Shown here: positions 7,579 to 16,882 of the stretch, piece by piece
Layout of the letters: each line of letters opens with the position of its first letter
Numbering within the stretch: position 1 is the stretch's first letter
Origin: an uncultured bacterium
GTDB lineage: Bacteria > CSSED10-310 > CALFER01
Length of the DNA stretch: 64,000 nt
Assembly (NCBI GenBank): GCA_937951895.1
Contig: CALFER010000087.1
Span: 14,829 to 78,828 of the forward strand
Reading direction: 5' to 3'
Notes under the pieces: model-generated
The model's input: the letters and a program-made list of their open reading frames with translations, nothing else
Told to the model about the DNA's origin: nothing
The model's database searches: none
Made by a program: the position numbers and the translations under genes

Positions 7579-9918
7579 ATGGCATACCGAACCGATGTTG
7601 AGTTCGGCGGAAAGACGATCACTATCGCAACGGGACATTGGGCTCGTCAGGCAGCCGGATCGGTCGTGGTCAGTTGTGGGGGGACGGTCGTCATCTGTAC
7701 GGTTGCGTATGATGGCAAATCATCCGGTCAAACTGATTTTTTCCCTCTGACGGTGGATTATCGGGAACGAACCTATGCGGCCGGAAAAATTCCGGGAGGG
7801 TATTTCAAACGCGAAGGGCGCCCGAGTGAGAAGGAGACGCTGACGTCGCGGATGATCGATCGTCCGATTCGTCCGCTGTTTGCCCCGGAATACAATTGCG
7901 CCACACAGGTGGTGTGTTTTGTTCTGTCGCACGATCAACAGCATGAACCTGAGGTTCTGGCCCTGCTGGGAACTTCGGCGTCTCTGCTGCAGAGTGAACT
8001 CCCGTTTCTCGGACCGGTCACGCCCGTCCGTGTTGCAAGAATCGGTGGCAACTTTGTCCTCAATCCCACCTTCCAGGAACTCGAAAACAGTGATCTCAAT
8101 CTGCTGGTGGTCTGCTCGGAATCGTCGATTGTGATGGTCGAGGGAGGCGGGAAGGAGATTCCCGAATCGGTCATCGCGGACGCGCTCGAGTTTGCATTTC
8201 GTGAAGCCCAGACGTTGAACGCTGTTCAGCGACGGATTGCATCCGAGACTGGAAAGCCCAAGCGCGTATTCAAGAAGACCGAGGTTGAATGGAAAGATCC
8301 GAAGGGGCAGCCGTGTAACGCGGACGCCATTTTCGCATCATTGCCGCCTCGCATTCTGGAGGCGATCCAGCAACCAGGAAAAGCCGCTGTTTATGCAGCA
8401 CTCGACCAGCTGCGCTCGGAGTACTCCACCCATTTCGATATGGCGAATCTTATGGTGAAAATCGCATTTGAGAAGCGGTTTTCGTCGATTGAACGAGATG
8501 TGGCACGATCCCTGATTCTGACGGAACGACGAAGAAATGATGGACGAAGCCTGGATGAAATTCGCGCGATCACCTGCGATATCGACGTGCTGCCCTGTGT
8601 GCATGGCTCGGCTGTCTTCACCCGAGGCCAGACCCAGGCGCTGGTGACGCTGACGCTCGGAACCACCCAGGACGAGCAAAGAATCGATGATCTAGAAGGA
8701 GAATCCTATAAATCCTTCATGCTGCATTACAACTTCCCTGCATTTTCCGTTGGAGAAACCGGGGGGTTGAGAGGGCCGGGACGACGAGAGGTCGGTCATG
8801 GCGCACTCGCGGCTCGAGCCATCGCACCCATGATCCCTCAACCGGAGGTGTTCCCCTACACGATCCGGATCGTCTCCGATATCCTGGAATCCAACGGGTC
8901 ATCCTCCATGGCGACTGTTTGTGGAGCGACTCTCTGTCTGCTCGATGGAGGCGTCCCCATTCCCAAGGCCGTGGCGGGGATCGCAATGGGTCTGGTCACG
9001 GATGAATCCCGCTACAGCATCCTCTCGGATATTTCCGGACTCGAAGATCATCTCGGCGATATGGATTTCAAAGTGGCCGGCACTCGAGACGGTATCACCG
9101 CGATTCAGATGGACATCAAACTCACCGGCTTCGATATCAGCATTCTCAAGGAAGCACTCGAACAGGCTCGCCAGGGCCGCATCCATATTCTCGACATCAT
9201 CGAAAACACCATCCGCGCTCCGCGCTCCGAGTTGAAGCCGCACGCACCGAGAATCCATCTCATGAAGATCAACCCGGAGAAGATCGCTGCTGTGATCGGT
9301 CCCGGAGGAAAGGTCATTCGGGCGTTGACAGCGGAAACCGGCGCCAAAATCGACATCGAAGACGATGGCACGATCAAGATTTCGAGCAGTGATGCCGCCA
9401 AACTGAATGATGCGATCAGCCGGATATCGCTGATCACCGAAGAGGCGACAGTCGGGAAAGATTACTGGGGCACGGTCCGACGGATCGAATCGTACGGCGC
9501 ATTTATAGAGATTATCCCAGGCTCGGAAGGCTTGCTCCATATTTCCAGGGTCGCGAATTATCGTGTCAACGAGATGCGAGATGAAATGAACGAGGGTGAT
9601 CGTGTGCTGGTACGGGTTTGTGAGATCGATCGCATGGGTAAAATCAAACTGACTCGCAAGGAATTGATCGACGAAGGATTGGTCGAGGCGAAGCAACCCC
9701 CTCAACCGCACTCGGACGATTCGTCCGAGCAATCCGAGCGTCCGAGATATCCCGAACGGCGGGGAGGGTATGACCAGTCCCGTGACAATCGGTCTCGCGG
9801 CGATCGACCTCGGGACAATCGATCTCGTGGTGATCGACCATTTCGAAATGACCGCTATCGTGATGATGGGCACGGTGACCGACCCAATCGTCCTCCGCGA
9901 CATCACGATTCCAATTGA
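7579..9918 (+). CDS. pnp: Polyribonucleotide nucleotidyltransferase (PNPase)
   Basis: PNPase is the phosphorolytic 3'-5' exoribonuclease of RNA turnover. Two RNase PH-like domains (about 10-220 and 310-540) flank the helical linker; the second has FTRGQTQALVTLTLG and the active-site region SDISGLEDHLGDMDFKVAGT. A KH domain (from about 560, KIAAVIGPGGKVIRAL) and an S1 domain (from about 626, GTVRRIESYGAFIEI) follow. The last 65 residues form an Arg/Asp/Gly-rich disordered tail with a nearly repeated decapeptide (DNRSRGDRP twice). The gene ends at a strong intrinsic terminator. The tail may add nonspecific RNA binding (inference). Confidence 0.97.
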   Translation: MAYRTDVEFGGKTITIATGHWARQAAGSVVVSCGGTVVICTVAYDGKSSGQTDFFPLTVDYRERTYAAGKIPGGYFKREGRPSEKETLTSRMIDRPIRPLFAPEYNCATQVVCFVLSHDQQHEPEVLALLGTSASLLQSELPFLGPVTPVRVARIGGNFVLNPTFQELENSDLNLLVVCSESSIVMVEGGGKEIPESVIADALEFAFREAQTLNAVQRRIASETGKPKRVFKKTEVEWKDPKGQPCNADAIFASLPPRILEAIQQPGKAAVYAALDQLRSEYSTHFDMANLMVKIAFEKRFSSIERDVARSLILTERRRNDGRSLDEIRAITCDIDVLPCVHGSAVFTRGQTQALVTLTLGTTQDEQRIDDLEGESYKSFMLHYNFPAFSVGETGGLRGPGRREVGHGALAARAIAPMIPQPEVFPYTIRIVSDILESNGSSSMATVCGATLCLLDGGVPIPKAVAGIAMGLVTDESRYSILSDISGLEDHLGDMDFKVAGTRDGITAIQMDIKLTGFDISILKEALEQARQGRIHILDIIENTIRAPRSELKPHAPRIHLMKINPEKIAAVIGPGGKVIRALTAETGAKIDIEDDGTIKISSSDAAKLNDAISRISLITEEATVGKDYWGTVRRIESYGAFIEIIPGSEGLLHISRVANYRVNEMRDEMNEGDRVLVRVCEIDRMGKIKLTRKELIDEGLVEAKQPPQPHSDDSSEQSERPRYPERRGGYDQSRDNRSRGDRPRDNRSRGDRPFRNDRYRDDGHGDRPNRPPRHHDSN
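9781..9840 (+). repeat. Two 30-bp tandem repeats in the pnp tail
   Basis: 9781-9810 and 9811-9840 are direct repeats of 30 bases differing at a few positions. They encode the repeated RDNRSRGDRP unit of the PNPase tail; the frame is kept, so this is an in-frame expansion of the disordered RNA-binding-like tail. Confidence 0.7.
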
Positions 9919-9928
9919 GATCTTCTTA

Positions 9929-9963
9929 CCGGCTGCTCATGAAATCGGAGCAGCCGGTTTTTT
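9929..9963 (+). terminator. Rho-independent terminator after pnp
   Basis: A perfect 10-bp stem CCGGCTGCTC / GAGCAGCCGG (9929-9938 and 9948-9957) with a 9-base loop is followed by six T residues. It separates the translation/RNA block from the M16 protease gene. Confidence 0.92.
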
Positions 9964-9982
9964 GTGTACAGGAACTGAGGAA

Positions 9983-11302
9983 ATGAATCGAGTTATTCCC
10001 GAGTATCCGGACTACCGGAAGCACCGTCTCCCGAATGGTCTGATTCTGTTGATGGAAAATGTTCCGGGCGTGCGAACCGTAGCTGCGGGGATCTGGGTGC
10101 GCCAGGGGTCCCGCCACGAATCGTTTGCGAATCAAGGCGTCACGCATTTCCTCGAGCATATGCTGTTCAAGGGAACCGACGGGGCTGACGCCCGGCAACT
10201 TGCGAAAGCCATGGACGCTCTGGGCGGGCAGTTCGATGCCGCGACCGGTAAGGAATCCGTCTGCCTGGTTGCAAAATGCATCGACGAAAACCTGGAACGG
10301 ACACTCGATCTTCTCGACCAGATACTCCTCCACCCGGTTTTTCCTGAACGGGAAATTCAGCGTGAGCGACGTGTTGTTCTGGAAGAACTGTCGATGGCCG
10401 AAGACGATCCTGAGGAATGGGTTCAGGAACGATCGATGCAATCATTCTGGCTCGATCATCCGATCTCACATAATATACTGGGAAATCGACGTTCGATTCG
10501 TGCCCTGAATCGCGATGCTCTGATGGAGTATTACCGAGCCTTTCTGTCATCACCCAACATCATTATCGTTATTGCCGGTCATATTGGCGATTTTGCGAGG
10601 GTTCATGAGATCGTCCAGGAGAGGTTCGGTCATCTCACTCCCTCTTCGCCGACCCCTGTCAATCCTCCGCCTGTCTTTCACTCCGGCGCTCGATTCGTTC
10701 AACGAAAACTCGGACAGGTCTATTTCCAGATCGCCTTGCCCTGGCTCTCGTTATCGCATCCCAGGCATGTTCATGCGCTGATCGCCAACACGATTTTGGG
10801 CGGCAACATGAGTTCGCTTCTGTTTCAAACTCTCAGGGAACGCCATGGACTCGCCTATCAGATCGGCTCGTTTGAAATGTCGTTCTCAGATTGCGGGATC
10901 CTCTCGGTTTTCGGTTCGACCTCGATGGTCCGTTTTCAAAAAGCGATGCATCTCACGCGTGACTGCCTGGCTCAGTTAGCCGATGGTGACGTGTCCACGC
11001 AGGACTTCCAGCAGGCAAAACTCTGTTTGAAGGGCAATGTGGCGATGAGCGATGAGGGATCGTCCCGTCGTATGGCAACCCTGGTCCGACAGGAAATGAA
11101 TCATGGCAGACGATTCAGAACCGATGAAGTATTGGATCTGATCGCAGGAGTATCTTACGACGAGTTCCGATCGTTCCTGACGAGCAACATCAAGCTGGAT
11201 CACGTCAACTTCGTGGCTCTGGGACCATTCAATCGACGTCGTATCGATCCGGATGCGGACTCGATGGATCAAGTCGTCTCAGCGGTCAAACGATTCTGCT
11301 AG
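9983..11302 (+). CDS. M16-family zinc metallopeptidase (mitochondrial processing peptidase-like)
   Basis: A 439-residue single-chain M16 protein of the PqqL/MPP-beta type. The inverted zinc motif HFLEH (His55, Glu58, His59) and the third ligand Glu near 134 (RRVVLEEL) are intact, so it should be an active protease. The C-terminal half contains the family's inactive second domain with GGNMSSLLFQTLRERHGLAY. I set the start at ATG 9983, after the pnp terminator; the frame is open much further upstream inside pnp, but that part is a shadow. No signal peptide is visible. M16 genes often lie just downstream of pnp. The end overlaps the convergent DUF2723 gene by 24 bases. Confidence 0.92.
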   Translation: MNRVIPEYPDYRKHRLPNGLILLMENVPGVRTVAAGIWVRQGSRHESFANQGVTHFLEHMLFKGTDGADARQLAKAMDALGGQFDAATGKESVCLVAKCIDENLERTLDLLDQILLHPVFPEREIQRERRVVLEELSMAEDDPEEWVQERSMQSFWLDHPISHNILGNRRSIRALNRDALMEYYRAFLSSPNIIIVIAGHIGDFARVHEIVQERFGHLTPSSPTPVNPPPVFHSGARFVQRKLGQVYFQIALPWLSLSHPRHVHALIANTILGGNMSSLLFQTLRERHGLAYQIGSFEMSFSDCGILSVFGSTSMVRFQKAMHLTRDCLAQLADGDVSTQDFQQAKLCLKGNVAMSDEGSSRRMATLVRQEMNHGRRFRTDEVLDLIAGVSYDEFRSFLTSNIKLDHVNFVALGPFNRRRIDPDADSMDQVVSAVKRFC

Positions 11303-13066
11303 CGATCCCCAGTGGTTTGCCAGATCCAATCGCCCGATACTTCTGAAATAGCGCGCGTTCCGGCGATATGTGTCATCCAGCAGTTGAATCAGTGCCTTCG
11401 TCAGCCGCTCGTTCCGGTATCGGTCTGGTACTGCCAGAACAAACCGATCCGGATCAGGTTGGTCAAATTCGGGCCCGGTAATCTGGAGAACCAGGCCGAA
11501 AGGCCGCGGGTTGTATCCGCGAAATGCTTCGGTTTCATCCAGCACATCGGGAGTGATGAAACAAGGGCCCGGGTGCGTGTCGATCAACGATCGGATCAGA
11601 TCGATGTATGCGCTCTGAATGCTGTTCGGATCGAACTTCTCCTGACGCTCAAAGGGTCTCAGAAAACGTAAGAACGCCTCAATCGCCCGTCGATTCCTCC
11701 TGAAAATTTCTCCGTATAGCCGATCGATCTGCGCGAAGTACCAGGATCTCCTCAACAATTCACGTTCGATCATCACGACGTCGGTTCGATATGACTCGAT
11801 GGTCTGGAGATAGACCAGGGGGGAACACAAGTAATCCCATTGCCGGCTCATGATCATTGAATCGGCCGGTAACGAATCGATGATCATCCGAGTGTACCGT
11901 TCGGGAACGTCGAACCCTCGGCGTGAGGGGGGGGCGCTGAAAACGAATGTCTGGAAGACGATCAGCGAAACGATGAGCCCGGTGATCAGTCGACAGGTCT
12001 TCAGAGATGACGGTGTCGAGATCAGAACGCCGATGAAATGGGCAGACATGAGAAGTATGGCGAGTTCGGACAGGAGATAGTACGGGTGGAGATCGTGAAT
12101 ATCATATCCCGAAACGTACAGTGAATTGGAAACGGATACGGTGAGAAGAAACAGTGCCCATGGCAGGTTTGAACGAATCAGGCGCACCAGTCCGAAAGGT
12201 GCCAGAAAGCACATGAGGCGTGTGGTATGGGGCAATCCAGAGATGAAACCGAGCAGATTTCTGGAGAATGCTTCCGGATTACCGAAAAACCAGACTCTGA
12301 ACTGCCAGCCTGTGACATGCCTTAGAAATGTTTCGAATGAGGCGGGATCGCCCCAATCGAGCGGCACGGATTGGGTGGATCGAAGCGGCAGGTACAGATA
12401 CACCGAGAACGCCAATCCAAAGAAGCACGCTGCTGCCGACAATCTCGCTGCGTTCAGACATGAGTTCCTCATGAGACTGACGAGGAAGAACACGGTGACA
12501 GCCGGCAGCAATGCCAGACTCGATGCATGGTTGGTCAGGCAGAATCCGAGGCTGAACAGCGATGCAGAGAACCATCGAAAGCGTTCCCCGCCTGATGTCG
12601 CGAGTTGGAATCGGGTCAGACTCAGCAGGACACAGGAAATCAGCAACAACTGAAGTGCGTGCACTTCAAACTCGAGTGCGTTCTCGAGAATCGATCCGTT
12701 GAACAGAAACAGCGCTGACGATGCTGCCAGAAAAGAAGTTTCCCTGTTCGGTTCTGCCGGACGCGACCCGTCGAATCGCCTGAATCCGTCCCGTACCACA
12801 AAGAGCATCATACCGATAGAAAGGGCGGAGATGAGCGCATTAAAAATGTGAAGGCGGTCGATCATGCGATGTGCGGTTGGCAGAATGGCTCCCAGACGTC
12901 CCAGAATGCTGAATGCGGGATAACCGGTCGGATGGGGGATCCCGGATATGACGCAGCACGCAGCCAGTTCACCGCTGTCGATGTAGCCGATACTCCGCTG
13001 CGACCATGTGCAGTAGAGCAGAGTGGCAAGAGTGACGACAATGAAAACGAAGCGTCCGGCTCTCAT
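11279..13066 (-). CDS. DUF2723 family polytopic membrane protein
   Basis: A 595-residue inner-membrane protein of the DUF2723 (TMEM260-like) family, related in layout to GT-C glycosyltransferases. The N-terminal periplasmic loop carries the family pattern YIDSGELAACCVISGIPHPT followed by GYPAFSILGR. Ten or more hydrophobic segments follow up to about residue 390, then a soluble C-terminal domain with a SMIMSRQWDYLCSPLVY segment. The Asp and Glu of the DSGE motif would be the equivalent of the GT-C catalytic acidic residues (inference). I chose the ATG at 13066 over an upstream frame opening at 13114; a CGAGGT precedes it. Substrate unknown; protein O-glycosylation is a reasonable guess. Confidence 0.8.
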   Translation of the reverse strand: MRAGRFVFIVVTLATLLYCTWSQRSIGYIDSGELAACCVISGIPHPTGYPAFSILGRLGAILPTAHRMIDRLHIFNALISALSIGMMLFVVRDGFRRFDGSRPAEPNRETSFLAASSALFLFNGSILENALEFEVHALQLLLISCVLLSLTRFQLATSGGERFRWFSASLFSLGFCLTNHASSLALLPAVTVFFLVSLMRNSCLNAARLSAAACFFGLAFSVYLYLPLRSTQSVPLDWGDPASFETFLRHVTGWQFRVWFFGNPEAFSRNLLGFISGLPHTTRLMCFLAPFGLVRLIRSNLPWALFLLTVSVSNSLYVSGYDIHDLHPYYLLSELAILLMSAHFIGVLISTPSSLKTCRLITGLIVSLIVFQTFVFSAPPSRRGFDVPERYTRMIIDSLPADSMIMSRQWDYLCSPLVYLQTIESYRTDVVMIERELLRRSWYFAQIDRLYGEIFRRNRRAIEAFLRFLRPFERQEKFDPNSIQSAYIDLIRSLIDTHPGPCFITPDVLDETEAFRGYNPRPFGLVLQITGPEFDQPDPDRFVLAVPDRYRNERLTKALIQLLDDTYRRNARYFRSIGRLDLANHWGSLAESFDR

Positions 13067-13121
13067 GGGATCGTACCTCGAAAGGATTATCCTAACCACC
13101 GTTACCGAAATCAAAAAAAAT

Positions 13122-13151
13122 TTGATAACTCAAAGAAACGTACACTAAGAT
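13122..13151 (+). promoter_or_regulatory. Possible promoter for the HD phosphohydrolase operon
   Basis: TTGATA (13122-13127), an 18-base spacer and TAAGAT (13146-13151) lie in the short divergent gap, about 45 bases before the GTG at 13196. The -10 match is modest. Confidence 0.3.
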
Positions 13152-13195
13152 GCTCTCTCAAATGCGCTTCTGCGCTCATACCGGAGAAGGGTGTC

Positions 13196-14533
13196 GTGGC
13201 GGAGAACAGAAAAGCAGATATGGTAATTACGGATCCTGTCCACGGGATCATTCATCTGAATCCGATCCAGAATGATCTTCTTCACACGGTAGAAATCCAG
13301 CGTCTCAATGCGATTCATCAGCTGGGCATGACCTTTCAAGTTTACCCGTGTGCGCATTCCATGCGGTTCTCTCATGCCCTCGGCGTCTCGTATCTCGCCG
13401 GGCGGATCGGTTCTCATGTTCTATCCGGTGCGGACAGCATGCCGGGAATCGGGGATTCGGAGCGTGCGACTATCGATCTGTTGACAGCTGCCGGTCTCCT
13501 TCATGATATCTGTCATACTCCATGGTCTCACACATTGGAACCATTGCTGCACGAAATCACCGGCCGAACACACATGGATCTGACGATCGACATCCTGACC
13601 GGAAAAACACGATTCCCGATCAGAGGTGCGGGGCGGATTCCACAGATTCTTCGTGATCACGGAGTCGATCCCGCTGAGGTTGCGGCGTTGATCACGAGTT
13701 CGTTTCGGGGATCGCAATTCATTCAGCAGATCATTTTCGGTGAAGTGGATGCCGATACGCTGGACTATCTCAAGAGGGATTTTTTCTTCACCGGTGTCAG
13801 TTTCGGTCATATCGATATCGATCGATTGATTGAGACCATGGTGATCGACAATGGAAGGTTGTATTTTAAAGTCAAGGGATTACAGGCGGTTCGGGACTTT
13901 TTGAACGCTCGTGTCGAGATGTATTCCGCTGTTTATCTGCACAAGACGACACGGATCACCGACATGATGCTCCTGAGGCTGGCACGGAAGAGCATACTGG
14001 AACTGAAGGAATTTCCTGAATTCTGGAGCATGACCGATGACGAGATACTATCGGCGTTCCTGAATGACTCCCGGAGCGATTACGTCCGGGATATGGCCTG
14101 GCGACTGAAATTCCGGCAGGATCTGTTCAAAAGGACATATCATATCGAAGCCGGAGCGATCACGATCGAGCAGCGGAAATCGCTGCTGGATCTGTACCGC
14201 CAGTTTCCGGACTCGCGCCAATTCGCGCAGCATCTCGAGCAGAACATCGAGCGCAGAGCGGGCATCCCGCAGGGATATGTGATCGTCGATCTCGTGTCGA
14301 TGGCAACGCTGATGTCCGAACAGCGCTTCCAGGAACTGGATATCCAGTTCATCGACAGGGATCGCAGAACGTATCGATTCGCAGAACTCGATCGAGCCTT
14401 CGCATCGTACATCCGTGATGCGCAACCCTCCCGTTCACTCCTGTCTGTATATGTCCCGCGCGAATATACCGAATGCTCCAGATCCGTGATCCCGGAACTG
14501 CTGTCAGAGATCGGGTATGCATCAACGAATTGA
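13196..14533 (+). CDS. HD-superfamily phosphohydrolase (COG1078-type, SAMHD1/dGTPase-like)
   Basis: A 445-residue HD-domain protein of the group that includes YwfO and the SAMHD1-like dNTP triphosphohydrolases. The N-terminus ITDPVHGIIHLNP is the signature start. The metal-binding set is visible: His60 in MRFSHALGV, His103-Asp104 in GLLHDICHTPWSHTLEP, and a later Asp in DADTLDYLKRDFFFTG. GTG at 13196 is preceded by GGAGAAGG at 13183-13190; an in-frame ATG at 13220 is the alternative. The open frame further upstream (from 12848) overlaps the divergent gene and is a shadow. Substrate (dNTP or other nucleotide) is not determined. The next gene overlaps by 17 bases. Confidence 0.88.
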   Translation: MAENRKADMVITDPVHGIIHLNPIQNDLLHTVEIQRLNAIHQLGMTFQVYPCAHSMRFSHALGVSYLAGRIGSHVLSGADSMPGIGDSERATIDLLTAAGLLHDICHTPWSHTLEPLLHEITGRTHMDLTIDILTGKTRFPIRGAGRIPQILRDHGVDPAEVAALITSSFRGSQFIQQIIFGEVDADTLDYLKRDFFFTGVSFGHIDIDRLIETMVIDNGRLYFKVKGLQAVRDFLNARVEMYSAVYLHKTTRITDMMLLRLARKSILELKEFPEFWSMTDDEILSAFLNDSRSDYVRDMAWRLKFRQDLFKRTYHIEAGAITIEQRKSLLDLYRQFPDSRQFAQHLEQNIERRAGIPQGYVIVDLVSMATLMSEQRFQELDIQFIDRDRRTYRFAELDRAFASYIRDAQPSRSLLSVYVPREYTECSRSVIPELLSEIGYASTN

Positions 14534-15776
14534 AAAAATTGTCCTGCATATCTTTTTGATCTCGATCATGTTCGGATTCTCTGGCGGGCCTTCGTATCTA
14601 TCTCTCGGGGAACTCTCTTCGACGATCTGGAACCCTCCGATTCGGGACACACGATCCCGTGCCGTCATCCAGGATCTGATCCTGTCGCAGGATTCGATCC
14701 TGAGTATCAGCGATACCTTTCGATCCGGTGATACGATTCTTCGCGCTCTGGGACGACATCTTCCGAATCGGGATGACGTTACCCGGGTTGCCAATGAAGC
14801 AAAAAAACTGATCAGCCTGAACCGGATCGGGGTTGGTACGCGATTCTGGATCGATCTCGATCGCTCCGAACGGACATTTCGATCGCTTCGGGTCAAGATA
14901 TCGAAGGAGAAGGAGCTGTTGATCAATGTCGAACGAGGCGAAATGGTCGCTGAGTTGGCCACGATCGAAGCGATTTCACGAGTCAGATATTCCGGATCCG
15001 TCATCCGGGATTCGCTCTGGAATTCGGCTGTATCCGCAAAACTCCCGGTGAACCTGATTCTCGATATGGCGGATTTGTTCGGTTGCAAGATCGATTTCTC
15101 TTCGGATGTCGTTGCCGGTGATTCTTTCAATGTCTGTTACAGTGTCAAGGAATATCCGGATGGTGAGACCGACACGGGTTACATCTTTGCCGCGATATTC
15201 AACAATGCGGGAAAAGAGCATCATGCGTTTCGATTCGAGATCGAGCCGGGGAAGATCGATTATTACGACGCGGACGGCAATCTGGTGCGAAACCGCTTTC
15301 TCAAATCGCCATTGCGTTTCCGGTACATCAGTTCCGGTTTTACCAACCGGAGACTCCATCCGATTTTGAATACAATCAGACCGCATCATGGGATCGATTA
15401 TGCGGCTCCGACGGGAACCCCGGTGTGTTCGATCGGTGACGGGGTCGTGATTTACGCCGCAAGTCTTGGTGGATACGGCAATTGCGTCAAAGTCAAGCAT
15501 GGTGAGGATTATGTTTCCATGTACAATCATCTGTCGAGGTATGGAAACGGCATTCGCAAAGGATCGAAGGTCCAGCAGGGACAGATTATCGGTTATGTCG
15601 GAGCGACAGGAATTGCGACGGGACCCCATCTTGATTTCCGGGTCATGTATCATGGATCATTTATCAATCCGCTCAACTTGAAGTCATCGCCCGGCGAACC
15701 GCTCCCGGAATCGCTGAAAGGGAATTTTTTCAAGGAGCGGGACAGATGGCTGAGCAGGATAAAGGAAAAAATCTGA
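14517..15776 (+). CDS. M23-family (LytM-type) peptidase-like envelope protein
   Basis: A 419-residue exported protein with the organisation of MepM/ShyA-type cell-wall proteins: an N-terminal hydrophobic segment (8-25), a LysM/OapA-like region (about 60-130), a second beta-rich domain, and a C-terminal M23 domain (about 285-385). The first zinc motif is present (PHHGIDYAAPTGTPV: His and Asp). The second, normally HLHF, reads GPHLDFRV, so the third ligand His is Asp. That variant occurs in some M23 relatives and may mean altered or absent catalysis. The ATG overlaps the HD gene by 17 bases. The proteasome-like gene pair follows 23 bases later, suggesting one operon. Confidence 0.85.
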   Translation: MHQRIEKIVLHIFLISIMFGFSGGPSYLSLGELSSTIWNPPIRDTRSRAVIQDLILSQDSILSISDTFRSGDTILRALGRHLPNRDDVTRVANEAKKLISLNRIGVGTRFWIDLDRSERTFRSLRVKISKEKELLINVERGEMVAELATIEAISRVRYSGSVIRDSLWNSAVSAKLPVNLILDMADLFGCKIDFSSDVVAGDSFNVCYSVKEYPDGETDTGYIFAAIFNNAGKEHHAFRFEIEPGKIDYYDADGNLVRNRFLKSPLRFRYISSGFTNRRLHPILNTIRPHHGIDYAAPTGTPVCSIGDGVVIYAASLGGYGNCVKVKHGEDYVSMYNHLSRYGNGIRKGSKVQQGQIIGYVGATGIATGPHLDFRVMYHGSFINPLNLKSSPGEPLPESLKGNFFKERDRWLSRIKEKI

Positions 15777-15799
15777 CGGTATAGGAAAGGAGTCTGTGT

Positions 15800-16882
15800 A
15801 TGGCCCTGGTCAATTTCTTGAGATTCGATTCGAACCGGGGAGCGATCATCTCCGATGAGGAGTATTGGAATGTACACTTCAGAAAACGGATGCACGGAGA
15901 CAATCTCCATCCCCTGCTGACTCCGGAGCAATCGGAACAAACCGGAGTGCAGGCTGTTTATGGCAGCGTTGGCTATCCGGCTCTGCATAAAGAGACTCTG
16001 GTCAGAACGCAGAGACGGATCCCCGAGATTCTGAATCGTGCGGAGGCCGACTCGACGTTTCGCGTGAAAGATCTGGCAAGAGCGGCGTTCGATGCGCTGA
16101 TCGCGGTGATCCGTCTGAGAATCGATCAGAAAATGAAGTTTTTCTTCGGTTTCGACACGGATGATCTGAATCGGGGGTTTTACCTGGAGAACGACTCGAA
16201 GATCAGCATCAAAACGGAAGTTGTACGCGAGGCAGCCCGGAAATTGGCCGATCAGTCACAGAAAGACACACTGCTCAAAGCGGTACTCGAAGCGAAGGCG
16301 GTTGTGTTCGGATATGACCACGATGGGATCACGGGGTATCACCTGTCTGCAGAGAACGCGATCATGGGGTATATCCACGAAGGTTTCGAGGCTGTCGGGA
16401 GCGGCAAGTATGCGAGCGGGATCGTGCTTGGAGCCAGCATGAAATCCCGCAACATGCAGATGAGGCAATCCGGATATGAAATCGGTCAAGGATTATTCGA
16501 ACTGATCGACAGTGCCATCATTGCAGGTGATCATTTCCGGGAGGTCGGCGGCACTTACAACATGGTTATCCTGGATCGGACCCGCGGAGTGCGCATGCCG
16601 TATCGTGAAGTGTTCGATCATCAGGCCAGGTTGGCGACCGAAATCGTTCGCGCATGCCGTGAGGGTCTGCTCGATCGGACGATCGCATGCAATCTGCTGG
16701 ACCGCCTCATCATGCGAGAAGAATCGTCCGAACCGATCGAAGCGGAGCTGTTTCGCGAGACAACCGACCCGGTGAGACTTCATTTCGTTCTCAGAAACTA
16801 CAAACTCGAAGAAACCCGTATCATCGCGAATCAGGTGAAAGAATCCAATAAAGGGCAGTTGTTCACAGGAGAACTGAGATGA
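15800..16882 (+). CDS. Proteasome-like Ntn-hydrolase-fold protein, subunit A (probably non-catalytic)
   Basis: I do not recognise a named family, but the 360-residue sequence has the layout of a proteasome/HslV/Anbu beta subunit. It begins with a strand and DSNRGAIISDEEYW (compare the GGVVxAADxR of beta subunits) and a QAVYGSVGY strand. A helical region with RVKDLARAAF is followed by AVVFGYDHDGITGYHL and then GFEAVGSGKYASGIVLG at 195-211, the position of the fold's conserved GSG before helix 3. Next come a long helix and VGGTYNMVILD. The residue after Met is Ala2, so a free Thr1 nucleophile is not available. AAAGGAG precedes the ATG. It overlaps its paralogue by 4 bases (ATGA). Confidence 0.6.
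   Translation: MALVNFLRFDSNRGAIISDEEYWNVHFRKRMHGDNLHPLLTPEQSEQTGVQAVYGSVGYPALHKETLVRTQRRIPEILNRAEADSTFRVKDLARAAFDALIAVIRLRIDQKMKFFFGFDTDDLNRGFYLENDSKISIKTEVVREAARKLADQSQKDTLLKAVLEAKAVVFGYDHDGITGYHLSAENAIMGYIHEGFEAVGSGKYASGIVLGASMKSRNMQMRQSGYEIGQGLFELIDSAIIAGDHFREVGGTYNMVILDRTRGVRMPYREVFDHQARLATEIVRACREGLLDRTIACNLLDRLIMREESSEPIEAELFRETTDPVRLHFVLRNYKLEETRIIANQVKESNKGQLFTGELR

Noticed and set aside
8899..9906. 335-codon open frame on the - strand within pnp
   Set aside because: Fully inside pnp, whose protein has unmistakable domains; the antisense translation shows no family pattern and no ribosome site.
12848..13195. N-terminal extension of the HD phosphohydrolase by about 116 codons
   Set aside because: It overlaps the divergent DUF2723 gene and its promoter region; GTG 13196 with GGAGAAGG starts just before the conserved family N-terminus.
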